Source of the DNA: a bacterium
GTDB taxonomy: Bacteria; UBA8248
Direction: 5' to 3'
Length of the DNA stretch: 42,656 nt
NCBI GenBank assembly: GCA_030922375.1
Contig: JAVEPB010000225.1
Span: forward strand, 1 to 42,656
Below, in pieces: positions 8,026 through 15,950 of this stretch (within the stretch, counting starts at the first letter, position 1; the number at the start of each line of letters is the position of its first letter). Both the position numbers and the translations under genes were made by a program. Below the pieces are notes generated by a model. That model was not told the origin of the DNA, searched no databases, and saw only the letters and a list, made by a program, of their open reading frames with translations.

Positions 8026-8325
8026 TTGGCATCGATTCAGAATAAAATTACCGACGAAACGGTCGAGGCCGAGGTGGGTAGCACCATCCTTGAAGGCAAT
8101 CTGGACAATGACATCGAGCATCCTTGCGATTGCGGCGGTAACTGCGCCTGCTCGACCTGCAAGGTGATCGTCATCTCGGGGGGCGAGATCCTGTCCTCCC
8201 AGGAAGAGGACGAGCGGGACACCCTGGACGCCTACGGCTGGGACCCGGACGAATTTCGCCTCGCCTGCCAATGCGTGATCAAAAGCGAGGGGAACGTCGT
8301 CATCGAGTTTCCGGAGCCCGAATAG
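8026..8325 (+). CDS. 2Fe-2S ferredoxin, ISC/adrenodoxin-like
   Basis: A 99-residue electron carrier. The 2Fe-2S ligands follow the C-x5-C-x2-C...C pattern of Fdx proteins: Cys36, Cys42, Cys45 and a distal Cys at 81 (LACQC). EHPCDCGGNCACSTC parallels the E. coli Fdx motif, and LDAYGWDPDEFRLACQC is the typical pre-ligand stretch. Three further Cys (34, 40, 83) are close to the cluster. I chose TTG 8026 because GGAGGA at 8012-8017 is 8 bases upstream; the in-frame extension upstream reads like non-coding sequence. It probably supplies electrons to Fe-S assembly or a reductase, but no isc gene is nearby. Confidence 0.87.
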   Translation: MASIQNKITDETVEAEVGSTILEGNLDNDIEHPCDCGGNCACSTCKVIVISGGEILSSQEEDERDTLDAYGWDPDEFRLACQCVIKSEGNVVIEFPEPE

Positions 8326-8337
8326 GCCCGCCGCCGC

Positions 8338-8976
8338 TCAGACACCCTCCCAGGCTTTTACGACTACACCGAACGGATAAGCGCCCTCCCGAATCAGGTT
8401 CGGGGTCTCCCCCCGTACGTCCACAATTGTAGAAGGGGCCTCTTTTTCGCCCGAAATTCCGCCGTCGAGGATGAGCTCGAGCGCCCCGCCGAAGCGCTCC
8501 TCAATGGCGGCGGCACCTGTCAGCGGCGTTTCGCTGGGCGCATTTGCGCTCGTCGCGGCGAAGGGCCCCGCCGCCCGCGCGAGGGCCTGGCAGAGCGCCT
8601 GCTCCGGGTACCGGACGGCCACTCCCCCGCCCCCCCCGATCAGGAGGGGGGAGATTTTCTCACCCGCCGGCAGGATGAGGGTCAGCGGTCCCGGCCAAAG
8701 AAGATAGAGTTTTTCCCATATATTTTCGTGGAGTGGCCGGGTCAGCAGGGAGAGTTGATCGAGGCGGCCGATGAGGATCGGCGCACCCTTCTCCCCTCCC
8801 CGGCCCTTGATTTCATAAAGTTTTTCGGCGGCCTTGGCGTCCTCCGCCCGGGCGCAGAGGCCGTATATCGTGTCGGTTGGGATGGCCACCACCTCTCCCT
8901 CGCGGAGGGCGGCGGCGGCGCGGCGCACAGCGGTCTCCTCCGGCGAATCCGGCCGGACGGGGAGAATCTCCGCCAC
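8338..8976 (-). CDS. tsaC: L-threonylcarbamoyladenylate synthase (YrdC/TsaC type)
   Basis: Makes threonylcarbamoyl-AMP from threonine, bicarbonate and ATP, the first step of tRNA t6A modification at position 37. The 212-residue product has PTDTIYGL near 33, the lysine/arginine element KGRGGEKGAP, LWPGPLTLILP and the TSAN motif, all features of the YrdC fold. It lacks the extra C-terminal domain of Sua5, so the short TsaC form fits. The GTG start at 8976 lies 5 bases after the purE stop, so the three minus-strand genes ridA, purE and tsaC probably form an operon. Confidence 0.9.
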   Translation of the reverse strand: MAEILPVRPDSPEETAVRRAAAALREGEVVAIPTDTIYGLCARAEDAKAAEKLYEIKGRGGEKGAPILIGRLDQLSLLTRPLHENIWEKLYLLWPGPLTLILPAGEKISPLLIGGGGGVAVRYPEQALCQALARAAGPFAATSANAPSETPLTGAAAIEERFGGALELILDGGISGEKEAPSTIVDVRGETPNLIREGAYPFGVVVKAWEGV

Positions 8977-8981
8977 GGGGG

Positions 8982-9521
8982 CTACTTCCGGGCGGCGCGT
9001 TTGGGTGATTTTTTCCGGGCGGCCCGCTGTTTTTGAAGCTTCCGGTCCGCCTTGAGGACTTTATCGCGCTGCCCTTGGGCGAATGTGCGGTAGCGCTTGG
9101 CGAGGGCCGGGTCCGAGAGGGCGAGGATGCGCGCGGCGAATAGGCCAGCGTTGCGGGCCCCGGCGGAGCCGATGCCCATCGTCGCCACCGGAATTCCGGG
9201 CGGCATCTGCACCGTCGAGAGCAGGGCGTCGAGCCCGTTGAGCGAGGACGCGTCCATGGGCACGCCGATGACGGGAAGGTCGGTGGCGGCGCCCACCACC
9301 CCGGCGAGATGGGCGGCCATCCCCGCGCCCGCGATGAGGACGCGGATCCCCCGGCCGGGGGCCTCCCTGACGTACTCGTGGACCTCCTCCGGTGTGCGGT
9401 GGGCCGAGAGGACGCGCATCTCGCACGCCACCCCCAACCCCTCGAGCGCGTCAGCCGCCGCCTCCATCGCCTCGAGATCGGAGGCGCTTCCCATGACGAT
9501 GCCCACCTGCGGGTTTTTCAT
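8982..9521 (-). CDS. purE: N5-carboxyaminoimidazole ribonucleotide mutase
   Basis: Class I PurE converts N5-CAIR to CAIR in purine synthesis. The 179-residue protein shows GIVMGSASDLE at about 7-17, SAHRTPE near 39, IAGAGMAAHLAGVVGA near 63, and GVPMDASSLNGLDALLSTVQMPPGIPVATM in the usual place. This is the octameric class I core of about 160 residues. It ends in a basic tail rich in Lys and Arg (KKSPKRAARK) that is not part of the fold. No purK is in the window. It follows ridA by 12 bases. Confidence 0.95.
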   Translation of the reverse strand: MKNPQVGIVMGSASDLEAMEAAADALEGLGVACEMRVLSAHRTPEEVHEYVREAPGRGIRVLIAGAGMAAHLAGVVGAATDLPVIGVPMDASSLNGLDALLSTVQMPPGIPVATMGIGSAGARNAGLFAARILALSDPALAKRYRTFAQGQRDKVLKADRKLQKQRAARKKSPKRAARK

Positions 9522-9533
9522 GTGCCGGGTCCC

Positions 9534-9923
9534 CTATTGCGGGATGAAGGCGGTGAGCTCGATCTCGAGCTTGGCGCCCGCGATGATGCCCCCGGCCTGA
9601 AAGGTCGTCCGCGCCGGTGGGTCGTCGATGCCGAAGTATTCCTCGAACACGTCGTTCATCTCCTTGAGGTCGCCGAGGTCGGCCATGAAGATCGTGACCT
9701 TGACCGCGTTGGCGAGCGAGGTGCCCGCCTCCTCGCAGACGGCCTTGAGGTTCTCGATGATCTGGCGGGTCTGGGGGCCCGCGCCGCCCGGGACGAGTTC
9801 GCCCGTCGCCGGGTCGATGGGAAGCTGCCCCGAGCAGTAGAGCCACTCGCCCGCCGCGATGGCCTGGGAGAGGGGTACCTTGCCCGAGGCGGCTTTATCG
9901 GTGTGGATGACTTTCTTTTCCAT
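9534..9923 (-). CDS. ridA: RidA family reactive-imine deaminase
   Basis: A 129-residue member of the YjgF/YER057c/UK114 family, which hydrolyses 2-aminoacrylate and related imines released by PLP enzymes. Family marks are YCSGQLPIDPATGE, ENLKAVCEEAGTSL, VKVTIFMADLGD and PPARTTFQ. The PPARTTFQ arginine is the carboxylate-binding residue, and AKLEIELTAF closes the fold. GGAGG is 8 bases before the ATG. It heads a probable ridA-purE-tsaC operon; a role beside threonine synthase and other PLP enzymes would make sense but is inference. Confidence 0.92.
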   Translation of the reverse strand: MEKKVIHTDKAASGKVPLSQAIAAGEWLYCSGQLPIDPATGELVPGGAGPQTRQIIENLKAVCEEAGTSLANAVKVTIFMADLGDLKEMNDVFEEYFGIDDPPARTTFQAGGIIAGAKLEIELTAFIPQ

Positions 9924-10109
9924 TCGAAGGGCCTCCGGATAAGATTACGGGATTTGGAGAGAAAAGACGCCTCCTGATAACCTGCGGCGCGGGCCGCGTC
10001 AAGGCGGGGCGGCCCGGCCGATCTGGTGTTAGAATATGGGTAGCCTGCTGCCCACGGCAGGCGGACTGTGGCCCCTGTCTGTGGTCGCAGGCGGGCAAGG
10101 AGCGAGATC

Positions 10110-11645
10110 ATGGAAATGGAGTTATTCGATTCTCCCGGGGGCGATTCGGGCGCAGAGCCTTCCGGAGGCGGCCCGCCCAAGGGTGGGGGCCCGAACAGGG
10201 GCCCCGGCAAGGACGCTCCCCTCGCCGACCGGATGCGCCCGCGCAGTATCGACGAGGTGCTGGGCCAGGATCATCTCCTCGGGCCGGGCAAGGTCCTCCG
10301 CCGGGCGATCGAGCGCGACGAGGTGCGCTCGGTGATTTTCTGGGGCCCGCCGGGAACTGGCAAAACCACCCTCGCGCGAATCATCGCCGCCCGGACGGGG
10401 GCGCACTTCATCACCCTGAGCGCCGTCCTCCACGGGGTGAAGGACCTCCGCGCCGGGCTGGAGGAGGCGCGGGCGATGCGCCGCCGGGGGCGCAAGACCA
10501 TCCTTTTTATCGACGAGATTCACCGCTTCAACAAGGCACAGCAGGACGGCCTCCTGCCCGCCGTCGAGGACGGCACCGTCATCCTCATCGGGGCGACGAC
10601 CGAAAATCCCTCCTTCGAGATCATCCCGGCGCTGATCTCGCGCTCGCGCGTGTTCGTTCTCGAGGCGCTCGGGGAGGATTCGATCCTCGCGCTTCTGGGC
10701 AGCGCGCTCGGGGACGAAGAGCGCGGTCTGGGAGGCGCGTCCCTCCGGACCCAAGACGACGCCCTGCGGCGCATCGCCTCGCTGTCGAGCGGGGACGCCC
10801 GCGCGGCCCTCAATATCCTGGAGCTCGCCGCCGCCATCGCCCTGGACGAGTCATCGCTTGGTGGCCCCGAGGACGAGGCCCCCGCCATCGGCGAGGCCGA
10901 GGTCGCCGAGGCGGCCCAGCGTCGGACCCTTCTCTACGACAAATCGGGCGAGGAGCATTTCAACCTCATCAGCGCCCTGCACAAAACCCTGCGCAGCTCG
11001 GACGCCGACGGCGCGCTCTACTGGCTGGGCCGGATGCTCGAGGCGGGCGAGGACCCGATGTACATCCTCCGCCGCCTGGTGCGCTTCGCCTCAGAGGACG
11101 TCGGCCTCGCCGACCCCCAGGCGCTACAAGTCGCCATGGCGGCCCAGCAGGCGTTTCATTTCATCGGCCTGCCCGAGGGGAAGCTCGCCATCGCCGAACT
11201 CGCCGTCTACCTCGCCGCTGCGCCCAAGAGCGACGCCGTCTACCGCGCCTACGGCCGGGTCAAGCGCGCCATCGACGATCATCCCGCCGAGCCCGTGCCC
11301 AAGCACCTGCGCAACGCGCCGACCGATCTGATGAAGGAGCTCGATTACGGGAAGGGCTACCAGCACGCCCACCAGTTCGACGACGCTGTTGTCGAGATGG
11401 AAGGCCTCCCCGACGGCCTTCGCGGCGCGCGCTTCTACGAGCCGACCGGCCGGGGTTTCGAGGAAGAGATCGCCCGGCGTCTCAGCCGCCGGGAGGATAT
11501 TCTCGCCGAGCGCCTGGGTCGGACGCTGGGGGTGCCCGACGAGCCGCCCGAGAGGGACCTTCGCCCCTCGGACCCCGCCATGCCGGGCCGCCGGGGCCGT
11601 AAGCCCGGAGGCCGCAAGCCCAAGGGCCCCGCCACGCCGAGTTAG
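10110..11645 (+). CDS. rarA: Replication-associated recombination protein A
   Basis: RarA/MgsA is a clamp-loader-like AAA+ ATPase acting at stalled replication forks. The 511-residue product has Walker A GPPGTGKTT at 79-87, Walker B ILFIDEIHRFNKAQQD at 131-146, sensor region GATTENPSFE, and the RarA-specific C-terminal region (LYDKSGEEHFNLISALHK, DPMYILRRLVRFASEDVG, LDYGKGYQHAH). A Gly/Pro-rich N-terminus and a basic Arg/Lys/Gly-rich tail are extra. I chose ATG 10110 because AAGGAG (10097-10102) is at good spacing; the upstream in-frame GTG at 10068 has none. It is divergent from ridA across a 186-base gap that contains a CTGCC-CAC-GGCAG hairpin. Confidence 0.94.
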   Translation: MEMELFDSPGGDSGAEPSGGGPPKGGGPNRGPGKDAPLADRMRPRSIDEVLGQDHLLGPGKVLRRAIERDEVRSVIFWGPPGTGKTTLARIIAARTGAHFITLSAVLHGVKDLRAGLEEARAMRRRGRKTILFIDEIHRFNKAQQDGLLPAVEDGTVILIGATTENPSFEIIPALISRSRVFVLEALGEDSILALLGSALGDEERGLGGASLRTQDDALRRIASLSSGDARAALNILELAAAIALDESSLGGPEDEAPAIGEAEVAEAAQRRTLLYDKSGEEHFNLISALHKTLRSSDADGALYWLGRMLEAGEDPMYILRRLVRFASEDVGLADPQALQVAMAAQQAFHFIGLPEGKLAIAELAVYLAAAPKSDAVYRAYGRVKRAIDDHPAEPVPKHLRNAPTDLMKELDYGKGYQHAHQFDDAVVEMEGLPDGLRGARFYEPTGRGFEEEIARRLSRREDILAERLGRTLGVPDEPPERDLRPSDPAMPGRRGRKPGGRKPKGPATPS

Positions 11646-11704
11646 GCCCCCTTTCAAGGTGAATGTCCCGTGCAGGGGATTTTCCCACCCCCCTCGGAAT
11701 CGCG

Positions 11705-12451
11705 CTAGGTAAAATATCCGGCCGAGGTCTGTATCTCCCCCGAGACGAGCAGCGAGAAAAAATCGTTGAACCATTTCACGAACCGGTCGGCGTGCTCCGG
11801 GGTGCCGATGGGGTATTGCCTCATCTTCCACCGGTTGGCGCCGCCGGTTTGCTTGATGACGGAGCCGGCGTTGTAGGCGCAGGCCACCCTGGGTGGATCG
11901 AAGTCCGTCTTTTCCTTCTGGTGGGCGATGTAGGCCGCCCCCACGCGTATCGAATTATCCGGCTCGAGCAGCCAGCTCCGGCCGATGGTTTCATCAATGT
12001 TTTCATTTTCCATCATCCACCCGGCGGTGGAGATCAGTGTTTGCATCAGGCCGGGCGAGATTTTATCCGGGGTCCGATCGTCCGAGAGGTATCCGGGCTC
12101 GAGCCGGACCCGATCGGGCCGTCCGTCGCTTTCGGTGCAGATGGTGGCGAGGATCAGCTCGGCGGGAACCCCGTAGTGTCCGGCCCATCGCTCGATAGAG
12201 CCGCCAAAGTCGTCCCAGACGCGCTTGACTGTCGTTGGCGCCCCCCGCGTCCGCTCGACCCCTGAGTTTTCGATCTCGAGGCCGCGGCGGCCGAGCCGCC
12301 AACGGACCCCTCCCCCGAACGCCGTGTGGAAATGAAAAACGAAGGCGGGGACATCGACCGAGGGAGACAGGTTCCCGGCGATGTTCTCGGGCAGCCGCTC
12401 CTGGATTTTGGCGGCAGCGCCGCCCCCGGCTCCGATCTCGATATTCGCCAT
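11705..12451 (-). CDS. Lytic transglycosylase-like (SLT) protein without signal peptide
   Basis: A 248-residue protein with a C-terminal lysozyme-like SLT fold from about residue 80. AELILATICTESDG carries the likely catalytic Glu, SPGLMQTLISTA corresponds to the GLMQ motif, and VACAYNAGS is the AYNAG motif. These act on peptidoglycan in the periplasm. The first 75 residues (Gly/Ala-rich start, then a beta-rich stretch with FVFHFH) match nothing I recognise and contain no signal sequence, so the export route is unclear. ATG 12451 follows GGAGGGAG. Such signal-less transglycosylases occur in phage-derived or secretion-machine contexts, but no such neighbours are visible here. Confidence 0.75.
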   Translation of the reverse strand: MANIEIGAGGGAAAKIQERLPENIAGNLSPSVDVPAFVFHFHTAFGGGVRWRLGRRGLEIENSGVERTRGAPTTVKRVWDDFGGSIERWAGHYGVPAELILATICTESDGRPDRVRLEPGYLSDDRTPDKISPGLMQTLISTAGWMMENENIDETIGRSWLLEPDNSIRVGAAYIAHQKEKTDFDPPRVACAYNAGSVIKQTGGANRWKMRQYPIGTPEHADRFVKWFNDFFSLLVSGEIQTSAGYFT

Positions 12452-12616
12452 ATCTCGCTCCCTCCGGCCGGGGGCGGAATCGCCCTCGGCGGAGGAAGGA
12501 TATGGGATACCCGAAAAAGAAGGTCTACAGGAAATTACAAGAAACAACTGGAAACAACACGATACGGCGCGAAAGAGGCTTTGGCCTAAATTATTTTGGC
12601 CGGAGAGGCCGCGCGG

Positions 12617-13486
12617 CTATTCGCTCTTGGGCAGGTATTTTTCCTCTAGCTTTTGAATCTCGCCGTAGCCGGCGATCCGGAAGCGCTCCTCGAAATCGAT
12701 GAGCCGGCCCCTGATCGACTCGACCCCGCCCTCCTCGCGGAGGGTTTCGAAGACCTCGCGCATGGCGAAGGCGCTCGCGCGCTGGGCCTCGCCCGGAAAT
12801 ATGGCGATCTTGTAGCCGAATTCTTCAAGTTTATTGACCGGGATGCGCACGGATTTCCCCGCCATGTTCATCAGGCAGGGGGCGTCCAACTCCCGGGGGA
12901 CGCGGGCGATCTCCTCTTCTCCCTGTGGCGCCTCCAGAAAAAGAACGTCCGCCCCCGCCTCGCGGTAGAGGCGGCTGCGGTTAATAGCCTCATCCATCCC
13001 GAGGGACTGGCGGGCGTCGGTCCGCGCGACGATCACGAGGCCCGAGTCCCCCCGCGCGGCGCGGGCGGCCTCGATCTTGAGGGCCATCTCCTCGGCGGGG
13101 ACCACCCGCTTCCCCTCGAGGTGGCCGCATTTCTTGGGCGTCTCCTGATCCTCGATCTGAATCCCGGCGGCCCCGGCGCGGATGAACTCCTCGACCGTCC
13201 GGGTCAGGTTCACCGCGTTTCCGTAGCCGGTGTCGGCGTCGGCGATGAGAGGAAGATCGGTGGCCGAGGTGATCCGCGCGCAGGCGGCGGCCATCTCGGT
13301 CAGGGTGAGCAGCCCCACGTCGGGCGCCCCGAAGGTGCCCAGCGAGACGCCCGCTCCCGTCATGTAGAGCACGTCGAAGCCGGCCTCCGCCGCCATCTGG
13401 GCCGAGAGGCCGTCGCTCACTCCGGGGGCGGTGATGATGCCCGGCGCGCCGAGGCGCGCGCGAAGGATGGCAGCGGGGTCGGGCAT
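12617..13486 (-). CDS. Isocitrate lyase / PEP mutase family enzyme
   Basis: A 289-residue TIM-barrel enzyme of the family that includes 2-methylisocitrate lyase, oxaloacetate decarboxylase and carboxyphosphonoenolpyruvate mutase. It shows LYMTGAGVS near 40, PLIADADTGYGNAVN near 80 (Mg-binding Asp pair), GIQIEDQ, and KKCGH, the flexible-loop motif with the Cys expected in lyases, at about 122. VIVARTDA and the distal FLEAP stretch follow. Presence of KKCGH favours a C-C lyase such as methylisocitrate lyase or an oxaloacetate decarboxylase over a phosphonate mutase; the substrate is not decided. GAGGAG is 7 bases before the ATG, with a TATAAT box further upstream. Confidence 0.85.
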   Translation of the reverse strand: MPDPAAILRARLGAPGIITAPGVSDGLSAQMAAEAGFDVLYMTGAGVSLGTFGAPDVGLLTLTEMAAACARITSATDLPLIADADTGYGNAVNLTRTVEEFIRAGAAGIQIEDQETPKKCGHLEGKRVVPAEEMALKIEAARAARGDSGLVIVARTDARQSLGMDEAINRSRLYREAGADVLFLEAPQGEEEIARVPRELDAPCLMNMAGKSVRIPVNKLEEFGYKIAIFPGEAQRASAFAMREVFETLREEGGVESIRGRLIDFEERFRIAGYGEIQKLEEKYLPKSE

Positions 13487-13515
13487 GAAGGTCTCCTCGT
13501 GTGAATGAATTTCTC

Positions 13516-13544
13516 ATTATAGCCTAACGGGCGAGGCGCGCTAA
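13516..13544 (-). promoter_or_regulatory. Candidate promoter of the isocitrate-lyase-family gene
   Basis: On the minus strand a perfect TATAAT (13521-13516) lies 30 bases before the ATG at 13486. The -35 position 17 bases upstream reads TTAGCG, a weak match. The gene therefore probably has its own start site rather than depending on readthrough from the pentapeptide-repeat gene, which lies downstream of it. Confidence 0.4.
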
Positions 13545-13566
13545 AGGTTTTCGGGCGCGCGGCGGG

Positions 13567-14247
13567 TCAGTTCCATCTGTCGCAGGCCGAATACGTCTCC
13601 CGCTTTTTAATCCTCCGGGGCAGCCTGGTTTCCTCGCCGGCGCAGGCCCGGTCCACCTGCAGATGGTGCAGGTTCAAGGCGCCTCCGAGCATGGCCTCCC
13701 TGAGGTTGGCCCCGGCCAGGTCGGCATCCTTCAGATCGGCCCCGTCCAGGTCGGCCCCGATGAGCACCGCCCCGGCGAGGCTGGCCTCCCCGAGCTTGGC
13801 CCCGCCGAGCTTGGTTTCCTCGAGGTACGCTCCCCTGAGGTCGGCTCTTCTCAGGTCGGCCCCCCTGAGGTCGGCCGCGCTCAAGGAAGTCCTGCGGAGA
13901 TTGGCCCTTCGTAGATCGGTCTCTCTGAGGTTGGCTCCGAGGAAATTCGCCCTGCGAAGGTGGGCTCCCCTCAGGTCGGCCTCCGCAAGGTCGGCTCCCC
14001 TGAGATTGGTCCAAAAGAGGTTGGCCTCCCTGAGGTCGGCCCCCCTGAGATCGGCGCCGCTCAGGTCGGCCGCTCTGAAGTCGGTTTTTCTCAGGTCGGC
14101 TCCCCTGAGGTTGGCCCCGCTGAAATCGGTTTCGCTGAGGCGGGCTCCTTTCAGGTCGGCCCGGCCGCCTCCGGCTTTTTTCGGTTGGGCCCCGGCCCCG
14201 AGAAAAATCAAGGCGGAAAGCGCGGCGGCGAAAAGGAGATTTTTCAT
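13567..14247 (-). CDS. Secreted pentapeptide-repeat protein
   Basis: A 226-residue protein with a clear Sec signal peptide (MKNLLFAAALSALIFLGAGA). About 28 consecutive A(D/N)LRG-type pentapeptide repeats follow from residue 30 to about 175 (ADLSG, ADLRG, ANLRE and so on). These form a right-handed quadrilateral beta-helix. The C-terminal 50 residues contain two Cys (RACAGEE, SACDRW) that could form a disulphide. The repeats are visible at DNA level as 15-base units. Export to the periplasm or surface is inferred from the signal peptide. Cytosolic members mimic DNA to protect gyrase, but a secreted one would not; function unknown. Confidence 0.85.
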   Translation of the reverse strand: MKNLLFAAALSALIFLGAGAQPKKAGGGRADLKGARLSETDFSGANLRGADLRKTDFRAADLSGADLRGADLREANLFWTNLRGADLAEADLRGAHLRRANFLGANLRETDLRRANLRRTSLSAADLRGADLRRADLRGAYLEETKLGGAKLGEASLAGAVLIGADLDGADLKDADLAGANLREAMLGGALNLHHLQVDRACAGEETRLPRRIKKRETYSACDRWN

Positions 14248-14448
14248 ACAGGTTATTACCCGTTCACTTTCACAGGTTCTCTTTGACAGGAGGAAAAAGC
14301 CGCATGAATTTTAAGGCGGCGGGACGAACGGGGCAAGATAAGCGTGGCAGGAGAGGTGGGCAAATGAGAAAATTGTTGATGTTCCAAAGAGAGACCGCAC
14401 GAGGGGCGCAACGATACGCCCGCTCATGAAATATCGGGGATGGCGCTG

Positions 14449-14652
14449 TTATTTGTGGGACGAGGCGATGATTTTGCGCGCCTGGTCCTTGGCGGTTTCT
14501 TTGGCCTTGGCTTCAATCTTAATCTTGACCTTGGCCTTGCCCTTGTACGCCACTCTCGCTTTCGCGGAGTAGTCGCAGTAGCCGTCACCGCCGGCGAGCG
14601 CCGGGGCGGCGAAGATGAGGATTGCCGCAGCCGCCAAAATGATTTGCTTCAT
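14449..14652 (-). CDS. Small secreted Lys/Ala-rich protein
   Basis: A 67-residue hypothetical protein. MKQIILAAAAILIFAAPALA is a textbook signal peptide with an ALA cleavage site. The mature 47 residues begin GGDGYCDYSAKARVAYKG and continue as a Lys/Ala/Glu-rich, probably helical and strongly basic stretch (KAKVKIKIEAKAKETAK). A single Cys is near the mature N-terminus. The gene stands alone with a good TTGACA promoter about 90 bases upstream. I recognise no family; it could be a periplasmic chaperone-like or nucleic-acid-coating peptide, but this is speculation. Confidence 0.65.
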   Translation of the reverse strand: MKQIILAAAAILIFAAPALAGGDGYCDYSAKARVAYKGKAKVKIKIEAKAKETAKDQARKIIASSHK

Positions 14653-14742
14653 GGTGGACTGTCTCCTTCAAAAAACCAGCCGAGAAATTCACACGGGAAA
14701 CCGGGGGAGGCTCCCCGGGGCCAATCCAAAATTACAGGTTAC

Positions 14743-14770
14743 ATGGTAAGGGGCGCATTTTCCCTGTCAA
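14743..14770 (-). promoter_or_regulatory. Sigma-70 type promoter of the small secreted protein gene
   Basis: Minus strand: perfect -35 TTGACA (14770-14765), 16-base spacer, -10 TACCAT (14748-14743). It would give a leader of about 84 bases before the ATG at 14652. The leader contains a CCGGGG/CCCCGG stem. Confidence 0.6.
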
Positions 14771-14933
14771 GGTGTTTATTTTGTACACGGGCGAAAAATC
14801 CGCACGGGTCGGAAGCCTGGCCTAACGAAAAAACAATTTAAAATCAGTGGCTTACAGGCGAACCCGCCGGGATGAATAGGAGGAAAAGGTCCGGGATGGG
14901 GCGGCGGCTCCAAGGCCTGAGCCGGGGATGTCA

Positions 14934-14951
14934 CCGGAGGCGGCCCTCCGG
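14934..14951 (-). terminator. Perfect hairpin after the uracil-DNA glycosylase gene
   Basis: CCGGAGG and CCTCCGG flank a 4-base loop, a perfect 7-bp stem 5 bases beyond the stop at 14957. There is no U-tract on either side, so it may protect the 3' end of the yicC-gmk-coaBC-udg transcript rather than terminate it. Confidence 0.4.
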
Positions 14952-14956
14952 AGCGG

Positions 14957-15901
14957 TCAGGAGTAGATCTCGGCTACGGGTTCGGTCTCGCCATTGAGGA
15001 CGGCCTTCATCCTGAGGAGGTCGCCCATGACGACCTTTTTTTGGCTCGCGTTCCGGAGCAGATAGGCCGGATGGTAGGTGGCGAGGGTGGGGATGCCGCG
15101 ATAGCGGCCGAACTTGCCGCGCAGCTTGCCAATCGGAATCTGGGTGGCGAGGAGAAACTGCGCCGCGAATTTGCCGAGGGCGACGATGAGCCGGGGCCGG
15201 ATGATCTCGAGCTGTTTGTGGAGGTAGGGCTCGCAGCAGTCGATTTCTCCGGGCTCGGGGTTTCGGTTGCCGGGCGGGCGGCACTTGAGAACGTTGCAGA
15301 TGTAGACATCGCTCCGGGGGATTTCGATGACATTTTCGATCATTCGAGTGAGCATCTGTCCCGCGCGGCCGACGAAGGGGATGCCCTGGGCGTCTTCGTC
15401 CCGGCCGGGCGCCTCGCCGACGAATACGAGCTCCGCATCCGGGTTGCCCACGCCGAATACGAGATTCGTCCGGCCGTGGCCCAGCTGGCAGCGGGTGCAG
15501 CCCTCAATCGCCCCGTTCAGCGCGGGGAGGGTCATCTCCTCTGCAGGGTTGAAGGGCAGTGGCGGGGGGTCCTTGCGGTGGGCGGAGCCCTTCGCGGGGG
15601 GCATCGTATCCTCCTTGGTGGGCAGGGAGAGGGCCGGGGCCGGCAGAACTTCCTTACGCGGGACGGGCGGTTTCGCTTCGTCCGATGTGCGTTGAGTTGC
15701 AGGAAGTGTTGCGGAAGTGGATGTTGCGGAAACAGGTGGCCCCGGCTCGGCGATGGTGCCGCCGAACTCCCCCTGCCCGTTTAAAGTGTCATGTGACGTG
15801 GTTGCGAATGCGCCACCGAGCGCAACATACCGTACGCCGGCGTCGCGCAAGTTATTCAAGTGGTACAAGAGCGTGCGTGAGTTGTTGCCGCTGGTATCCA
15901 T
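14957..15901 (-). CDS. Family 4 uracil-DNA glycosylase (4Fe-4S)
   Basis: Removes uracil from DNA in base-excision repair. The 314-residue protein has an N-terminal segment with HLNNLRDAGV, then a long Pro/Ser/Thr-rich, probably disordered linker (about 45-130). The catalytic core starts with GCTRCQLGHGRTN (first two cluster Cys) and GEAPGRDEDAQGIPFVGRAG (uracil-binding and catalytic loop). NVLKCRPPGNRNPEPGE and a following CC supply the other cluster ligands. TYHPAYLLRN is the C-terminal HPA(Y/A) motif. ATG 15901 follows AGGGA; a longer in-frame extension upstream reads as antisense shadow of coaBC. It is the last gene of a yicC-gmk-coaBC-udg series, 49 bases after coaBC. Confidence 0.9.
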   Translation of the reverse strand: MDTSGNNSRTLLYHLNNLRDAGVRYVALGGAFATTSHDTLNGQGEFGGTIAEPGPPVSATSTSATLPATQRTSDEAKPPVPRKEVLPAPALSLPTKEDTMPPAKGSAHRKDPPPLPFNPAEEMTLPALNGAIEGCTRCQLGHGRTNLVFGVGNPDAELVFVGEAPGRDEDAQGIPFVGRAGQMLTRMIENVIEIPRSDVYICNVLKCRPPGNRNPEPGEIDCCEPYLHKQLEIIRPRLIVALGKFAAQFLLATQIPIGKLRGKFGRYRGIPTLATYHPAYLLRNASQKKVVMGDLLRMKAVLNGETEPVAEIYS

Positions 15902-15950
15902 CGGTTCCCTGGAACGGGCGTGGTGGGTGGTTCCAGGTAATATTACGAGC

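Larger units (their letters stand above)
14653..14956. other. Intergenic region between small secreted protein and uracil-DNA glycosylase
   Basis: A stretch of 304 bases with no credible gene. It contains the minus-strand promoter (14743-14770), a leader hairpin CCGGGG...CCCCGG (14701-14718), and a perfect 7-bp stem (14934-14951) just after the glycosylase stop codon. Confidence 0.6.

Noticed and set aside
13607..14314. Several repeat-rich frames on both strands across the pentapeptide gene
   Set aside because: They are other readings of the 15-base DNA repeat; only one frame has a signal peptide and the A(D/N)LxG pattern.
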